Shown: in pieces, positions 26,003 to 34,698 of the stretch | How the letters are laid out: every line of letters begins with the position of its first letter | How positions within the stretch are numbered: the first letter of the stretch is position 1 | Source of the DNA: CAVTWS01 sp963738445 | Lineage (GTDB): Bacteria > Actinomycetota > Acidimicrobiia > Acidimicrobiales > SHLQ01 | Reading direction: 5' to 3' | Length of the DNA: 64,000 nt | Assembly (NCBI GenBank): GCA_963738445.1 | Contig: CAVTWS010000024.1 | Location: 372,001 to 436,000 of the forward strand | Made by a program: the position numbers and the translations under genes | The notes under the pieces: model-generated | Databases searched by the model: none | What the model was told of the DNA's origin: nothing | What the model saw: the letters and a program-made list of their open reading frames with translations, nothing else

Positions 26003-27220
26003 GTGCAGGTGATCGCCGAGCCCGACGAGACGATCCTCGTCCAGGTATCGGGGGTCGACCGGCCGGGCATCACCGCCGGCCTCCTCGGCATCCTGGCCCG
26101 GAGCGCGGTCGAGATCCACGACATCGAGCAGACGGTCATCCGGGGTCGGCTCTCGCTCGGCCTGGTGATCACGGTCCCGGGTGGTCGACACCTCCAGAAG
26201 GAACTGCTGCTCTTCGGTTGGGAACACGACCTCGTCGTCTCCTTCGAGGTCACCACCGATGCCCACACCCCTCGTGAGCCCGGCCATGTCGTCACCATCA
26301 TCGGTGCCGTACTTCCGCCTCGTGAGCTCGAAGCGGCAACGCGGGCGATCGCCGACGGCGGCGGCAACATCGATCGAATCGTGCGACTGTCCCGGTATCC
26401 GGTGTGGAGCTACGAGTTCCTGATCAGCGGCGGCGACCCGGTGAAGATGCGCGAGAACCTCCTCCTCGCCGCGGCGATGCTCCCGGACATGGATGTCGCC
26501 ATCCAGCCGGAGGGCCTCGGGCGTCGGGCCAAGCGGCTCGTCGTGATGGACGTCGACTCCACCCTGATCCAAGAGGAGATGATCGACGTGCTGGCCGAGC
26601 TTGCCGGACGGGGCGAGCAGGTGCGGGCGATCACCGAGCAGGCCATGCTCGGGCACCTCGACTTCGAAACCGCACTCCGCCAGCGCGTCAGCGAGCTGGC
26701 CGGTCTTCCGGTCGCGACGTTGGAGACCGCCGCTGCGCAACTGCGCCTCACCCCGGGGGCCCGCACGTTCGTACGGACGCTGCGCCGACTCGGCTACAAG
26801 ACGGCACTGGTGAGCGGCGGATTCACCGCCTTCACCGACCGGCTCCGAATCCAGCTCGGCGTCGACCACGCGTTCGCCAACGAGCTCGAGATCGCCGACG
26901 GCCGCCTCACCGGCCGCGTGATCGGCCCCGTGGTCGACCGGCGCCGCAAGGCCGAGCTCCTGCGGGAAGTCGCGGCGATCGAGGGTGTGCCCCTCGAACA
27001 GACGGTAGCGGTGGGTGACGGCGCCAACGATCTCGACATGATCGCCGCGGCCGGGCTCGGGGTGGCCTTCTGTGCCAAACCTGCGTTACGTGAGGCGGCC
27101 GACACGTCGGTCACGGTTCCGTACCTGGACGCGATCTTGTTTCTGCTGGGCATCACCCGCGAAGAGGTCGAACAGGCGGACCGGGAGGACGATCTCGTCA
27201 CCCTCCAACCTGACGCCTGA
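26003..27220 (+). CDS. serB: Phosphoserine phosphatase SerB with N-terminal ACT domains
   Basis: Final step of L-serine synthesis: phosphoserine to serine. Two ACT-like regions (VQVSGVDRPGITAGLLG; VVTIIGAVLPPREL) precede the HAD phosphatase domain. That domain has VVMDVDSTLIQEE (DxDxT nucleophile), LVSGGFTAF, KAELL and the acidic VAVGDGANDLDMI. Length 405 aa fits ACT-containing actinobacterial SerB. The GTG start at 26003 is preferred (leaderless box 7 nt upstream; the preceding 33 codons from 25904 look non-coding). Serine feeds the CBS-dependent cysteine route encoded later in the window. Confidence 0.95.
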   Translation: MQVIAEPDETILVQVSGVDRPGITAGLLGILARSAVEIHDIEQTVIRGRLSLGLVITVPGGRHLQKELLLFGWEHDLVVSFEVTTDAHTPREPGHVVTIIGAVLPPRELEAATRAIADGGGNIDRIVRLSRYPVWSYEFLISGGDPVKMRENLLLAAAMLPDMDVAIQPEGLGRRAKRLVVMDVDSTLIQEEMIDVLAELAGRGEQVRAITEQAMLGHLDFETALRQRVSELAGLPVATLETAAAQLRLTPGARTFVRTLRRLGYKTALVSGGFTAFTDRLRIQLGVDHAFANELEIADGRLTGRVIGPVVDRRRKAELLREVAAIEGVPLEQTVAVGDGANDLDMIAAAGLGVAFCAKPALREAADTSVTVPYLDAILFLLGITREEVEQADREDDLVTLQPDA

Positions 27221-27226
27221 CGATCG

Positions 27227-27613
27227 TCAGTCGGCCTTCATGGCCCGCTTGGAGAACCGCCACCCGGTGGCCGTGCGGACCAGTTCGTCGTCGTAGATGC
27301 CGCTCATGGCGAGCGACGCCGAGCCGTCCTCGCCCTTCATCCACAGCTGGAGGTACGCAGTGGCGGTCGCTCGGTCACCGTCGACGTCGACCGACAGGTT
27401 CGTGATGTGGTGCCGAGCGCCGGGAATCATCACCGGAAGGCCGGACGCGAACTCCACCAACGCGGCGCGCCCGGCGATGGCCGGCATCAAACCGGGATCG
27501 AACTGGCCGTCATCGGTGAACAGGTCGGCCCAGGCCTCGGCCTGGCCGGAATCGATCATGTGGTTGTAGTCGGCCACCATCTTGGTGATCACAGCGATGT
27601 CTTCGACCTGCAT
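27227..27613 (-). CDS. NTF2-like (SnoaL-type) protein
   Basis: A 128-residue cone-shaped alpha+beta-barrel protein. An N-terminal helix (IAVITKMVADYNHMID) and AWADLFTDDGQFDP lead to a strand-rich half with RHHITNLSVDVDGDRA and GWRFSKRAMKAD. This fits nuclear-transport-factor-2-like enzymes such as SnoaL cyclases, ketosteroid isomerases or ring-hydroxylating beta subunits. Single-gene context gives no substrate. The ATG at 27613 agrees with family N-termini. Convergent with serB, 6 bp apart. Confidence 0.82.
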   Translation of the reverse strand: MQVEDIAVITKMVADYNHMIDSGQAEAWADLFTDDGQFDPGLMPAIAGRAALVEFASGLPVMIPGARHHITNLSVDVDGDRATATAYLQLWMKGEDGSASLAMSGIYDDELVRTATGWRFSKRAMKAD

Positions 27614-27720
27614 CGTCGGTTCTCTCTCGTTCGTGTCCGGTTCGTGGGTGCTCGTCGCCGAGATCAGGGCGACGCTGCGGGCACGGTAGTCGAGCCGCCG
27701 GCGCGAGCACCCACCGCCGG

Positions 27721-27726
27721 TACCCT
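27721..27726 (+). promoter_or_regulatory. Putative leaderless -10 box (TACCCT) of maf
   Basis: TACCCT, 7 nt, then GTG at 27734, the start that matches Maf homology. Confidence 0.4.
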
Positions 27727-27733
27727 CCGTCCC

Positions 27734-28336
27734 GTGGCGACAGCACCGGCAGTCTTCGACATCGTCTTGGCCTCGGCCTCGCCCCGACGCCGCGAGTTGC
27801 TGCGGTCGGCCGGCATCCGAGCCCTCATCGTGCCCGCCGACCTCGACGAGACACCACGTCCGCAGGAGGCTCCGGCCGACCTCGTCCAACGGCTCTCCCT
27901 CGCCAAGGCCCGCCGCATCGCCTCGGCCGGAACGATCGTGCTGGCCGCCGACACGGTCGTCGTCGTGGACGACAACATCCTTGGCAAACCGGTCGATGCA
28001 GCAGACGCCGGCCGCATGCTGCGTTCGCTGTCGGGACGGACCCACGCCGTGTTGACGGGCCTGAGCGTCATCGATCCCTCCGGTTCGGCGCGGACCCATG
28101 TCGAACGGACCGACGTCACCTTCGTGACGCTCACTGCGGCCGACATCGACTGGTACGTAGCGACGGGAGAGCCGCTGGACAAGGCGGGCGCCTACGGCAT
28201 CCAGGGCGCCGCCGCTCGTTTCGTCGAACGAGTCCGGGGCTCGTACACGAACATCGTCGGACTCCCGCTCGCGGTGGCCGTGGACATGCTGCGCGCCGCC
28301 GGAACGCCGGTCCCCCGGCCTCAGGCGATTGACTGA
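27734..28336 (+). CDS. maf: Maf-like nucleoside triphosphate pyrophosphatase
   Basis: Hydrolyses non-canonical or unneeded NTPs to NMP and PPi. Signatures: LASASPRRRELL (phosphate-binding SxSPRR), VLAADTVVVVDD, LGKPVDAADAGRML and GAYGIQGAAARFVERVRGSY. 200 aa, normal. The GTG at 27734 starts the protein directly before the first strand. Six bases separate it from the downstream dus gene, so they form an operon. Confidence 0.94.
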   Translation: MATAPAVFDIVLASASPRRRELLRSAGIRALIVPADLDETPRPQEAPADLVQRLSLAKARRIASAGTIVLAADTVVVVDDNILGKPVDAADAGRMLRSLSGRTHAVLTGLSVIDPSGSARTHVERTDVTFVTLTAADIDWYVATGEPLDKAGAYGIQGAAARFVERVRGSYTNIVGLPLAVAVDMLRAAGTPVPRPQAID

Positions 28337-28341
28337 CGCCG

Positions 28342-29523
28342 ATGGACCCGGTCTATGTGAGCGAGCTCAACCGAGACGTCACTCCCGCCGCGCCCGGGGA
28401 GTTCGCCCCGATGCTGGTCGGCCCGCTGCCGGTGTGGCCGCCCGTGGTGCTGGCCCCGATGGCCGGGGTGACGAACTCGGCCTTTCGCTCGTTGTGCCGC
28501 CGCCACGGGGCCGGGCTCTACGTGGCCCAGATGGTCACGGCGCGAGCCCTCGTCGAACGTCGTGTCCGGTCGCTCGAGCTGGCCGAGTTCGGCGCCGATG
28601 AATCACCGCGCAGCATCCAGCTCTACGGGACGGACCCGGCGACGCTGGCCGAAGCCGTGCGATTCCTCGTCGGCGAAGGTCGGGTCGATCACATCGACAT
28701 GAACTTCGGCTGCCCGATGGCCAAGGTGACCCGGCACGGCGGTGGTTCGGCGATCCTCGCCAAACCACGGCTGCTCGCCCGCATCGTGGCGGCCGCCGTC
28801 GGCGCCGCCGCCGCCATCCCCGTCACGATCAAATTCCGGCTCGGCGTCGACTCGGATCACCTCACCTACCTCGACACGGGGCGCATCGCCGAGGCCGAGG
28901 GCGCCGGTGCCGTATCGCTCCACGCCCGCACGGCCGAGCAGCTGTACAGCGGGCACGCCGACTGGAACGCCATCGGGGAGCTGAAACAGGCCGTGACCTC
29001 CATCCCCGTCCTGGGCAACGGCGACATCTGGGAACCCGGCGACGCCCTCCGCATGATGCGCACCACCGGATGCGACGGTGTGGTCGTCGGCCGGGGCTGT
29101 CTGGGCCGCCCCTGGCTCTTCGGCCAAATAGCGGCGATGTTCGACGGACGCGAACCAGGCGATCCACCGACCTTCGGCGCGATCGCGTCGACCATGACCG
29201 AGCACCTGCAGCTCCTCATCGACCTCTACGGCGAGGCCCGCGGGTTGCAGAACTTCCGCAAACACACCGGCTGGTACCTCCAGGGGTTTCCGGTCGGTGG
29301 CCTGGTGCGCCGCGAGTTGAACCAGCTCGACGACATTCGCGTCCTGCGAGACCGTCTGGCCGCCGTCGACCCCACCATGACCTTCCCGCCTGAGGCGGTG
29401 ACGAGCCAGCGGGGCCACAGCTCGGGGCCCCAACGGGTCATGCTTCCGGCCGGCTGGCTCGACGATCCGCAGGACGACACGTCGCCGTCGCCCCTCGCCG
29501 ACGCCGCCGTGTCGGGCGGCTGA
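28342..29523 (+). CDS. dusB: tRNA-dihydrouridine synthase (DusB-type)
   Basis: FMN enzyme reducing uridines in tRNA D-loops. It has VVLAPMAGVTNSAFR, the signature MNFGCPMAKVTRHGGGSAIL with the catalytic Cys, VTIKFRLG, SLHARTAEQLYSG and VLGNGDIWEPGDA (FMN phosphate site). 393 aa, with a C-terminal helical domain of the Dus fold. Situated just after maf in the same direction. The D-loop position it modifies cannot be told from sequence alone. Confidence 0.94.
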   Translation: MDPVYVSELNRDVTPAAPGEFAPMLVGPLPVWPPVVLAPMAGVTNSAFRSLCRRHGAGLYVAQMVTARALVERRVRSLELAEFGADESPRSIQLYGTDPATLAEAVRFLVGEGRVDHIDMNFGCPMAKVTRHGGGSAILAKPRLLARIVAAAVGAAAAIPVTIKFRLGVDSDHLTYLDTGRIAEAEGAGAVSLHARTAEQLYSGHADWNAIGELKQAVTSIPVLGNGDIWEPGDALRMMRTTGCDGVVVGRGCLGRPWLFGQIAAMFDGREPGDPPTFGAIASTMTEHLQLLIDLYGEARGLQNFRKHTGWYLQGFPVGGLVRRELNQLDDIRVLRDRLAAVDPTMTFPPEAVTSQRGHSSGPQRVMLPAGWLDDPQDDTSPSPLADAAVSGG

Positions 29524-29584
29524 GCACCCGAACCGACGGTGCGCCCTACGCCCGGACGGCGCGGCACGCGCGAAGCTGTGGCCC

Positions 29585-30520
29585 ATGCGCGCCGACGACG
29601 CCACCACCGCCCTCCCCACACCCGCCGACAACGGGCTCCTGCTCGACAGTCTGGAAGGCACGTTCGACGCCTTCAACGCCCTCCGCAAGAGCGATACGAA
29701 CGCCGCCGACCAGGTACTCGACGACTTCGGCGCCACCGACAACGTCGATCGGGACATCGTCCTGGAGCTCTCGGGACGGCGACCGCTCGGGCACCCGGAA
29801 CGGTTTCCCGAGGCGCACACGATGGCCGTGCGCTCCCTCGAGGTGCTCGATCGCAACGGGGCCCGTCCACCCAAGTTCGGCCGCGCGCTCCGACGGGTCG
29901 GCCCCGTCAAAGCCATCGTCCAGTACTTCGTCCAGCTGGTGATCAAGTTCATCGTCCGCAGCTACCTCAACTCCGCCATCGAGGCCATGCGCCGTCTCTA
30001 CATCCGGCGGGAGGCCAACTGCATGCCCGGTTACGAGCACCGGGCCATCCTCACCCGGGCCCGACGCGACAGCGAGCGGCTCCTCCCCGGGCTCAAGAAG
30101 AACCCGATCGGCTTACCCACCTTCGTCATCGGCGGTGTCCTCCTGCCGCTCGCCCAGAGCGGGCTCAACGCCGCCCTCGGCGGGCGCACCGCACGCATCA
30201 TCGCCAGCGTGGTGGTGTGCCTGCTGTTCCTGTTCGCCGCCTGGTGCATCGTCAAAGGTTCAGCCGTCGCCCATCGCCGGATCCGGCTCACGGCGCAGCG
30301 ACCCATGGAAGCGCTGTGGCAGACGATCGGGCGCGCCGGCAACCCGCCCAAGGATCAGGCCCGCACGTTCTCGATCTACGCCATCGCCCTGCTCGCCTTC
30401 GCCATCTTCGTGATCCCGATCGGCTTCGGCAGCAGCCTGCTCACCGACGACGACAACGACGACGCCACCGACACCCCGACGTCCGAGTTGGAGGAGCCGG
30501 CCACCACGACCGGCGGCTGA
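29585..30520 (+). CDS. Hypothetical membrane protein
   Basis: A 311-residue protein without recognised domain. The N-terminal 110 residues are soluble and acidic, then an amphipathic/hydrophobic stretch IVQYFVQLVIKFIVRSYL, two transmembrane segments around IIASVVVCLLFLFAAWCI and YAIALLAFAIFVIPIGF, and an acidic Thr-rich tail (DDDNDDATDTPT). It lies 3 bp before the PLP-decarboxylase gene with no clear functional link. No signal peptide. Confidence 0.65.
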   Translation: MRADDATTALPTPADNGLLLDSLEGTFDAFNALRKSDTNAADQVLDDFGATDNVDRDIVLELSGRRPLGHPERFPEAHTMAVRSLEVLDRNGARPPKFGRALRRVGPVKAIVQYFVQLVIKFIVRSYLNSAIEAMRRLYIRREANCMPGYEHRAILTRARRDSERLLPGLKKNPIGLPTFVIGGVLLPLAQSGLNAALGGRTARIIASVVVCLLFLFAAWCIVKGSAVAHRRIRLTAQRPMEALWQTIGRAGNPPKDQARTFSIYAIALLAFAIFVIPIGFGSSLLTDDDNDDATDTPTSELEEPATTTGG

Positions 30521-30522
30521 CC

Positions 30523-31911
30523 ATGCACAGGTACGACCACACCACCGACGCCCTCGCCGAGGAGATCGTCCGGTACTCGCTCAACCGGGTCCGACTGGAT
30601 CCGCCACCCCTCGACCGATCGCGGAGCCCGGCCGAACTCCACGACCTCGTGGGCGACACCGTCACCGAACGGGGCCTGGGCGGCGCCGAGGTGCTGCGTC
30701 GTTTCGCCGAACACCTGGCCCCCGCCACCATCTCGATCGATCACCCGCGGTACCTGGCCTTCATCCCGAGCGCGCCGACCGAGGCAGCGGTTCTGTTCGA
30801 CCTGGTCGTCGGCGCCTCGTCCATCTACGGCGGGTCCTGGCTCGAGGGGGGCGGGGCGGTCTACGCCGAGAACCAGGCGCTTCGGTGGATCGCCGACCTC
30901 GCCGGGCTCCCGGCCACGGCCGGCGGCTCGTTCGTCCAGGGCGGCTCGATCGGCAACCTGAGCGCTCTCGTGACCGCCCGCGACCAGGCCATCCACGACT
31001 GGGTCGAGGCCCACGTTGATGCGCCGCGTCCCCGATGGTCGATCATGGCCGGCACGACGGCGCACTCGTCGATGACCGCAGCCGCCAAGGTCATGGACAT
31101 CGACGTCATCGAGGTCCAGGCCGACCCGGAGGGACGCCTGGGCGCCGACGCCCTCCGCCATCGCATCCATCGTCTCGATCCGCTGACCCGAGCCGGCCTG
31201 TTCGCCATCGCCGCGACCGCCGGCACGACCAACCTGGGCATCGTCGACCGGTTGGCGGAAGTGGCCGAGGTGTGCGCTGACGAAGGGCTCTGGATGCACG
31301 TCGACGGGGCCTACGGCGGCGCCGGATTGGCCGCACCGTCGGTCCGGTCCCGATTCGACGGCATCGAGCACGCCGACTCGTTCATCGTCGACCCGCACAA
31401 GTGGCTCTTCGCACCATTCGACTGCTGCGCCCTGATCTATCGCGACCCCGCCTTGGCCCGGCGCGCCCACACCCAACATGCCGGGTACCTCAAGGTGCTC
31501 ACCGGCGGCGCCGAGTCCGACTCCGGGTTCGAGTGGAATCCGTCCGACTACTCCTACGGATTGACCCGGCGAGCACGGGGTCTGCCGTTCTGGTTCTCGC
31601 TCGCCACCCACGGCACCGCGGCGTACACGACCGCCATCGAGACCACCCTCACCGTGGCCCGACAGGCGGCCACGGCGATCGGGGCCGATGAGCGGCTCGA
31701 GCTGATCCGCGACCCGGATCTCTCGGTCGTGGCGTTCCGGCGTCGGAGTTGGTCCCGCCCCGACTACGACGCCTGGTCCGACCGACTCCTGCGAGAGCAG
31801 ATCGCCTTCGTCACCCCCTCGACCCACGACGGTGACCCGATCCTGCGGTTCGCCATCGTCAACCCGCTCACCACCATCGACGACCTCACCGCCATCCTCG
31901 CCACCCTTTGA
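30523..31911 (+). CDS. Pyridoxal-dependent group II amino-acid decarboxylase
   Basis: A 462-aa fold-type I PLP enzyme of the aromatic-L-amino-acid decarboxylase/glutamate decarboxylase group. Visible: GGSFVQGGSIGNLSAL (substrate-side loop), MAGTTAHSSMTAAAKV, WMHVDGAYGGAGLA and the PLP lysine in SFIVDPHKWLFAPFDC. The ATG at 30523 starts 2 nt after the preceding stop. Substrate could be Tyr, Trp, Dopa or Glu; not distinguishable. Confidence 0.92.
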   Translation: MHRYDHTTDALAEEIVRYSLNRVRLDPPPLDRSRSPAELHDLVGDTVTERGLGGAEVLRRFAEHLAPATISIDHPRYLAFIPSAPTEAAVLFDLVVGASSIYGGSWLEGGGAVYAENQALRWIADLAGLPATAGGSFVQGGSIGNLSALVTARDQAIHDWVEAHVDAPRPRWSIMAGTTAHSSMTAAAKVMDIDVIEVQADPEGRLGADALRHRIHRLDPLTRAGLFAIAATAGTTNLGIVDRLAEVAEVCADEGLWMHVDGAYGGAGLAAPSVRSRFDGIEHADSFIVDPHKWLFAPFDCCALIYRDPALARRAHTQHAGYLKVLTGGAESDSGFEWNPSDYSYGLTRRARGLPFWFSLATHGTAAYTTAIETTLTVARQAATAIGADERLELIRDPDLSVVAFRRRSWSRPDYDAWSDRLLREQIAFVTPSTHDGDPILRFAIVNPLTTIDDLTAILATL

Positions 31912-32057
31912 GGCTGCACCGGGATGGCAAAGCCACACCGGCACGGGCCGGGGCGTGGCGCGACCGCCCGACACCATCCTCATCCGTCGTGGCGGCCCAT
32001 GGCCATGGAATCTCAGACCCCACCCGGCCCCCACCCCCACCCCCACCCACCCCCCAA

Positions 32058-32100
32058 CTTGTCGCTATCGAACACATCCGACGTGTTGGATCGCGACAAG
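32058..32100. repeat. Imperfect palindrome with CTTGTCGC...GCGACAAG arms
   Basis: The arms CTTGTCGC-t-ATC-g-AACAC and GTGTT-g-GAT-c-GCGACAAG pair with two mismatches around a 7-nt loop. It lies between the convergent decarboxylase and AbiEi/DUF559 genes, so it may act as a terminator. Its core is shared with the palindrome upstream of the same gene. Confidence 0.7.
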
Positions 32101-32108
32101 GTAGGGGT

Positions 32109-33020
32109 TCAACTCGGAGGCGGCAAGACGGCCGACACGGTGTCGACCACCCAGGACGGGTGATCCTTCACGTGCGTCCAGGTGAACTCGAGCACCCTCC
32201 AGCCGAGACGCACCAGCTCGTTTCGACACGCGGGGTCTGCGTCGAAGGACCTCGAGTTGTCATGCCAACGGCGGCTCTGGTTCTCGATCGCGACGCGCCA
32301 AACCGGGTAGGCGAGATCGACTCGAGCGACGAGGCGTCCGGCCGCGAAGACCTCGTGTTCGTACTCCGGTTCCGGGAGCCCAGCGCGAACCAGGAGTTCG
32401 CCAACCTGCCGATTGAAGAGCCCCTGCGGAATCGCTTGACGCGGATCTCGCTCCTCGAGGATGTTCTGCAAACGCGGAACACCCTTTCGTCCACGACAGC
32501 GATGTCGTCGCGCCACCTCATACAAATCGTCAATGGTCGTCAGCCGTCGTCGGAGCACGTCGTCGATCACCACGGTGAGTCTCACGGGGCCGAGGACTCG
32601 TGCGAGGTCCACGACTGTTCGCTCGACCCCCGTCGTCGGGATCGCTTCGCGCCGGACCGGATCGCAGAGGTCCCACCGAACCGACTCGTGGACTCGAACT
32701 CCAACCCTGCGAAGGGGAGTCCGTCGATTGACCGTTACCTCTGGTGGACCCCAACGGAGGCCGTCGATACCCCAGAGCCTGGCGGCTGAGCGATGACTGG
32801 CGACACCACCGGTGGAAAGCGTCGCGATCATGAGGGCTCCCTGCCAGGTCGCAGGCGCCGCCGTCGAGCGGTAGACCCCGGGCGCCAGTCGGCGCCACTG
32901 GGCGGTCGCCAATCGATGTTCCACCATTCGACGCGTGACGCCGGCCTCCAGGAGCTGCGCTCGGCTGGCAACACCGTGTTGGCTCTCGAATATGGCATTG
33001 ATCGTTCGGTGATCAGTCAT
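32109..33020 (-). CDS. AbiEi-like/DUF559 domain protein
   Basis: A 303-residue protein combining an AbiEi-antitoxin-like N-terminal part (GVASRAQLLEAGVTRRMVEHRL, LAPGVYRS, VASHRSAARLWGIDG) with a C-terminal PD-(D/E)XK-like DUF559 region (ARVDLAYPVWRVAIENQSRRWH, RLGWRVLEFTWTHV), related to very-short-patch repair folds. Common in actinobacteria as a solitary gene; function not established. GAGGAG lies a few bases before the ATG at 33020. No toxin partner is adjacent. Both flanks carry related palindromes. Confidence 0.82.
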   Translation of the reverse strand: MTDHRTINAIFESQHGVASRAQLLEAGVTRRMVEHRLATAQWRRLAPGVYRSTAAPATWQGALMIATLSTGGVASHRSAARLWGIDGLRWGPPEVTVNRRTPLRRVGVRVHESVRWDLCDPVRREAIPTTGVERTVVDLARVLGPVRLTVVIDDVLRRRLTTIDDLYEVARRHRCRGRKGVPRLQNILEERDPRQAIPQGLFNRQVGELLVRAGLPEPEYEHEVFAAGRLVARVDLAYPVWRVAIENQSRRWHDNSRSFDADPACRNELVRLGWRVLEFTWTHVKDHPSWVVDTVSAVLPPPS

Positions 33021-33108
33021 GGTTCTCCTCGCCACCCACGAACGTGTCGCTCTTCGCCACTGATGGTGTGGTGGATCGCGACGGGTTCGGTCGGGGCGTC
33101 GTCGTGTG

Positions 33109-33161
33109 ACGAACTTGTCGCGACTCAACACACAGTGCGTGCGCAAACGCGACAAGTTCGT
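33109..33161. repeat. Perfect 14-bp inverted repeat with TTGTCGC core
   Basis: ACGAACTTGTCGCG (33109-33122) and its exact reverse complement (33148-33161) flank a 25-nt loop. The ACTTGTCGC/GCGACAAG core recurs in the palindrome at the other end of the AbiEi/DUF559 gene. Confidence 0.8.
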
Positions 33162-33192
33162 CTCGTACAGCGGCCGTGATGTGGCGTGCGAT

Positions 33193-33318
33193 GGGCCGGG
33201 GGGCGAGCGTGACGGCCCGGGGGGGGCGAGAGTGACGGCCCGGGGGGGCGAGAGTGACGGCCCGGGGGGAGGGCGAGAGTGACGGCCCGGGGGGGCGAGA
33301 GTGACGGCCCGGGGGGCG
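33193..33318. repeat. G-rich short tandem repeat, about five copies, 22-25 nt
   Basis: Five near-identical units of the type GGCGAGAGTGACGGCCCGGG with a variable G run. Non-coding, between the AbiEi/DUF559 and amidohydrolase genes. Confidence 0.85.
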
Positions 33319-33375
33319 ATCGTCGAATCCCTGGGGGCCTCGCCGGCGGGGGCGATGGTGTTCTACCGTGACGAG

Positions 33376-33394
33376 GGTCGGGCACCTCCCGACC
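33376..33394 (+). promoter_or_regulatory. Leader hairpin upstream of the amidohydrolase gene
   Basis: GGTCGGG-CACCT-CCCGACC, a perfect 7-bp stem and 5-nt loop between a TACCGT box (33364) and the AGGGGG/ATG of the gene at 33414. Could be an attenuator or operator. Confidence 0.4.
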
Positions 33395-33413
33395 TGATGC
33401 CCAGGGGGTCTCC

Positions 33414-34694
33414 ATGCACGCCGACGACCTGATCCTCGTGAGCATCGACGACCACATCTGCGAGCCGGCCGACATGTTCGACGGGCGCGTCCCGGCCCGG
33501 TATCGGGACCAGGCGCCCGAGGTGCTCGAGATGCCGAACGGATCGCAGCAGTGGTTCTACGGCGACATCCCGGGCCGCAACATCGGTCTCAACGCCGTGG
33601 CCGGCAAACCGCCCGAGATGTACAACATCGACCCGGCCCGGTACGAGGAGATGCGCCCCGGCTGCTACGACCCCGCCGAACGGGTTCGGGACATGAACGC
33701 GGGCGGTCAGCTCGGCGCGCTCATGTTCCCGAACTGGACCGGATTCTCCGGACAGGTCCTCAACGAAGGCCCCGACCTCGACGTCAACGACGTCATGATC
33801 CGGGCCTACAACGACTGGTACCTCGACGTGTGGGTGGGCCGCTACCCGGATCGATTCATCCCGTCGGGCCTGATCCCTTACACCGATCCCGAGCGGGCTG
33901 CCGCCGAGGTCAAGCGGTTGGCGGCGCTCGGCTGCCACGCAGTGAACTTTCCGGAGGCGCCGGACATGCTGGGCTTGTCGTCGATCCACAACGACCACTG
34001 GGATCCACTATGGGCGGCCTGCAACGACCACGGGACCGTCGTCAACATGCACATCGGCTCCGCCCACAAACGAGCCATCGGCGCGCCGGGCGGCCCGCCG
34101 GGAGTGTCGGTCAGCCTCATCGGCATCTCGCCGGCCTACAGCCTGGTCGACCTCGTGTGGTCGCAGATCTGGCACCGGTTCCCGGACCTGCGATTCGCGT
34201 TGTCCGAGGGTGGGGTGGGCTGGATCCCCTACATGTTGCAGCGCATGGATCACGTGCACGAGCAACATCGGGGCTGGACCAGGTTCGAGTTCCCGGGAGA
34301 CGTTCGCCCGTCGGACATCTTCCGGGAGAAGATCTACTGCTGCTTCATCACCGATGCCGTGGGCATCGAGTTGCTCCATCACCTCAATGTCGATCACGTA
34401 ATGTGGGAGTCCGATTACCCGCACTCCGACGGCTGCTGGCCCCACGGGCCGGAGTGGGTCGAGAAGGTGATGGGTCACCTCGACGACACCACGGTCAACA
34501 AGTTGACGCACGAGAACGCCATGCGGGCCTACCGGTTCGACCCCTTCTTCCACCGCCCTCGCGCCGAGAGCACGGCCGCCGCGCTGCGGGCCGAGTCTCC
34601 CGACGTCGATGTGGTCACCCACGTAGGCAAACGCGCCGGCGACGAGGTGGCCAAGTACGGGCTGCAGGGCCAGCTCCGCCGACCCGATCGGTGA
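33414..34694 (+). CDS. Amidohydrolase family (amidohydrolase_2) protein
   Basis: TIM-barrel metal hydrolase or decarboxylase of the ACMSD-related group. It begins LILVSIDDHICEPADMF (metal-binding DDH), has VNMHIGSAH mid-barrel, LRFALSEGGVGWIPYML, and the C-terminal metal Asp in WESDYPHSDGCWP. 426 aa. A paralogue with the same opening motif is at 59220. Typical substrates are aromatic or beta-keto acids; not determinable here. Followed after 4 bp by an acetyltransferase gene. Confidence 0.9.
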   Translation: MHADDLILVSIDDHICEPADMFDGRVPARYRDQAPEVLEMPNGSQQWFYGDIPGRNIGLNAVAGKPPEMYNIDPARYEEMRPGCYDPAERVRDMNAGGQLGALMFPNWTGFSGQVLNEGPDLDVNDVMIRAYNDWYLDVWVGRYPDRFIPSGLIPYTDPERAAAEVKRLAALGCHAVNFPEAPDMLGLSSIHNDHWDPLWAACNDHGTVVNMHIGSAHKRAIGAPGGPPGVSVSLIGISPAYSLVDLVWSQIWHRFPDLRFALSEGGVGWIPYMLQRMDHVHEQHRGWTRFEFPGDVRPSDIFREKIYCCFITDAVGIELLHHLNVDHVMWESDYPHSDGCWPHGPEWVEKVMGHLDDTTVNKLTHENAMRAYRFDPFFHRPRAESTAAALRAESPDVDVVTHVGKRAGDEVAKYGLQGQLRRPDR

Positions 34695-34698
34695 CCCG

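Larger units (their letters stand above)
33021..33413. other. Gene-free 393-bp region: palindrome, short tandem repeats, leader hairpin
   Basis: No protein or RNA gene is recognised. It holds the 33109-33161 inverted repeat, the 33193-33318 G-rich tandem block, a TACCGT box at 33364-33369 and the 33376-33394 hairpin before the amidohydrolase start. Confidence 0.7.

Noticed and set aside
33193..33318. Possible CRISPR array
   Set aside because: Units are contiguous without spacers and differ in length; same for the 25-, 30- and 32-bp arrays. No cas genes.
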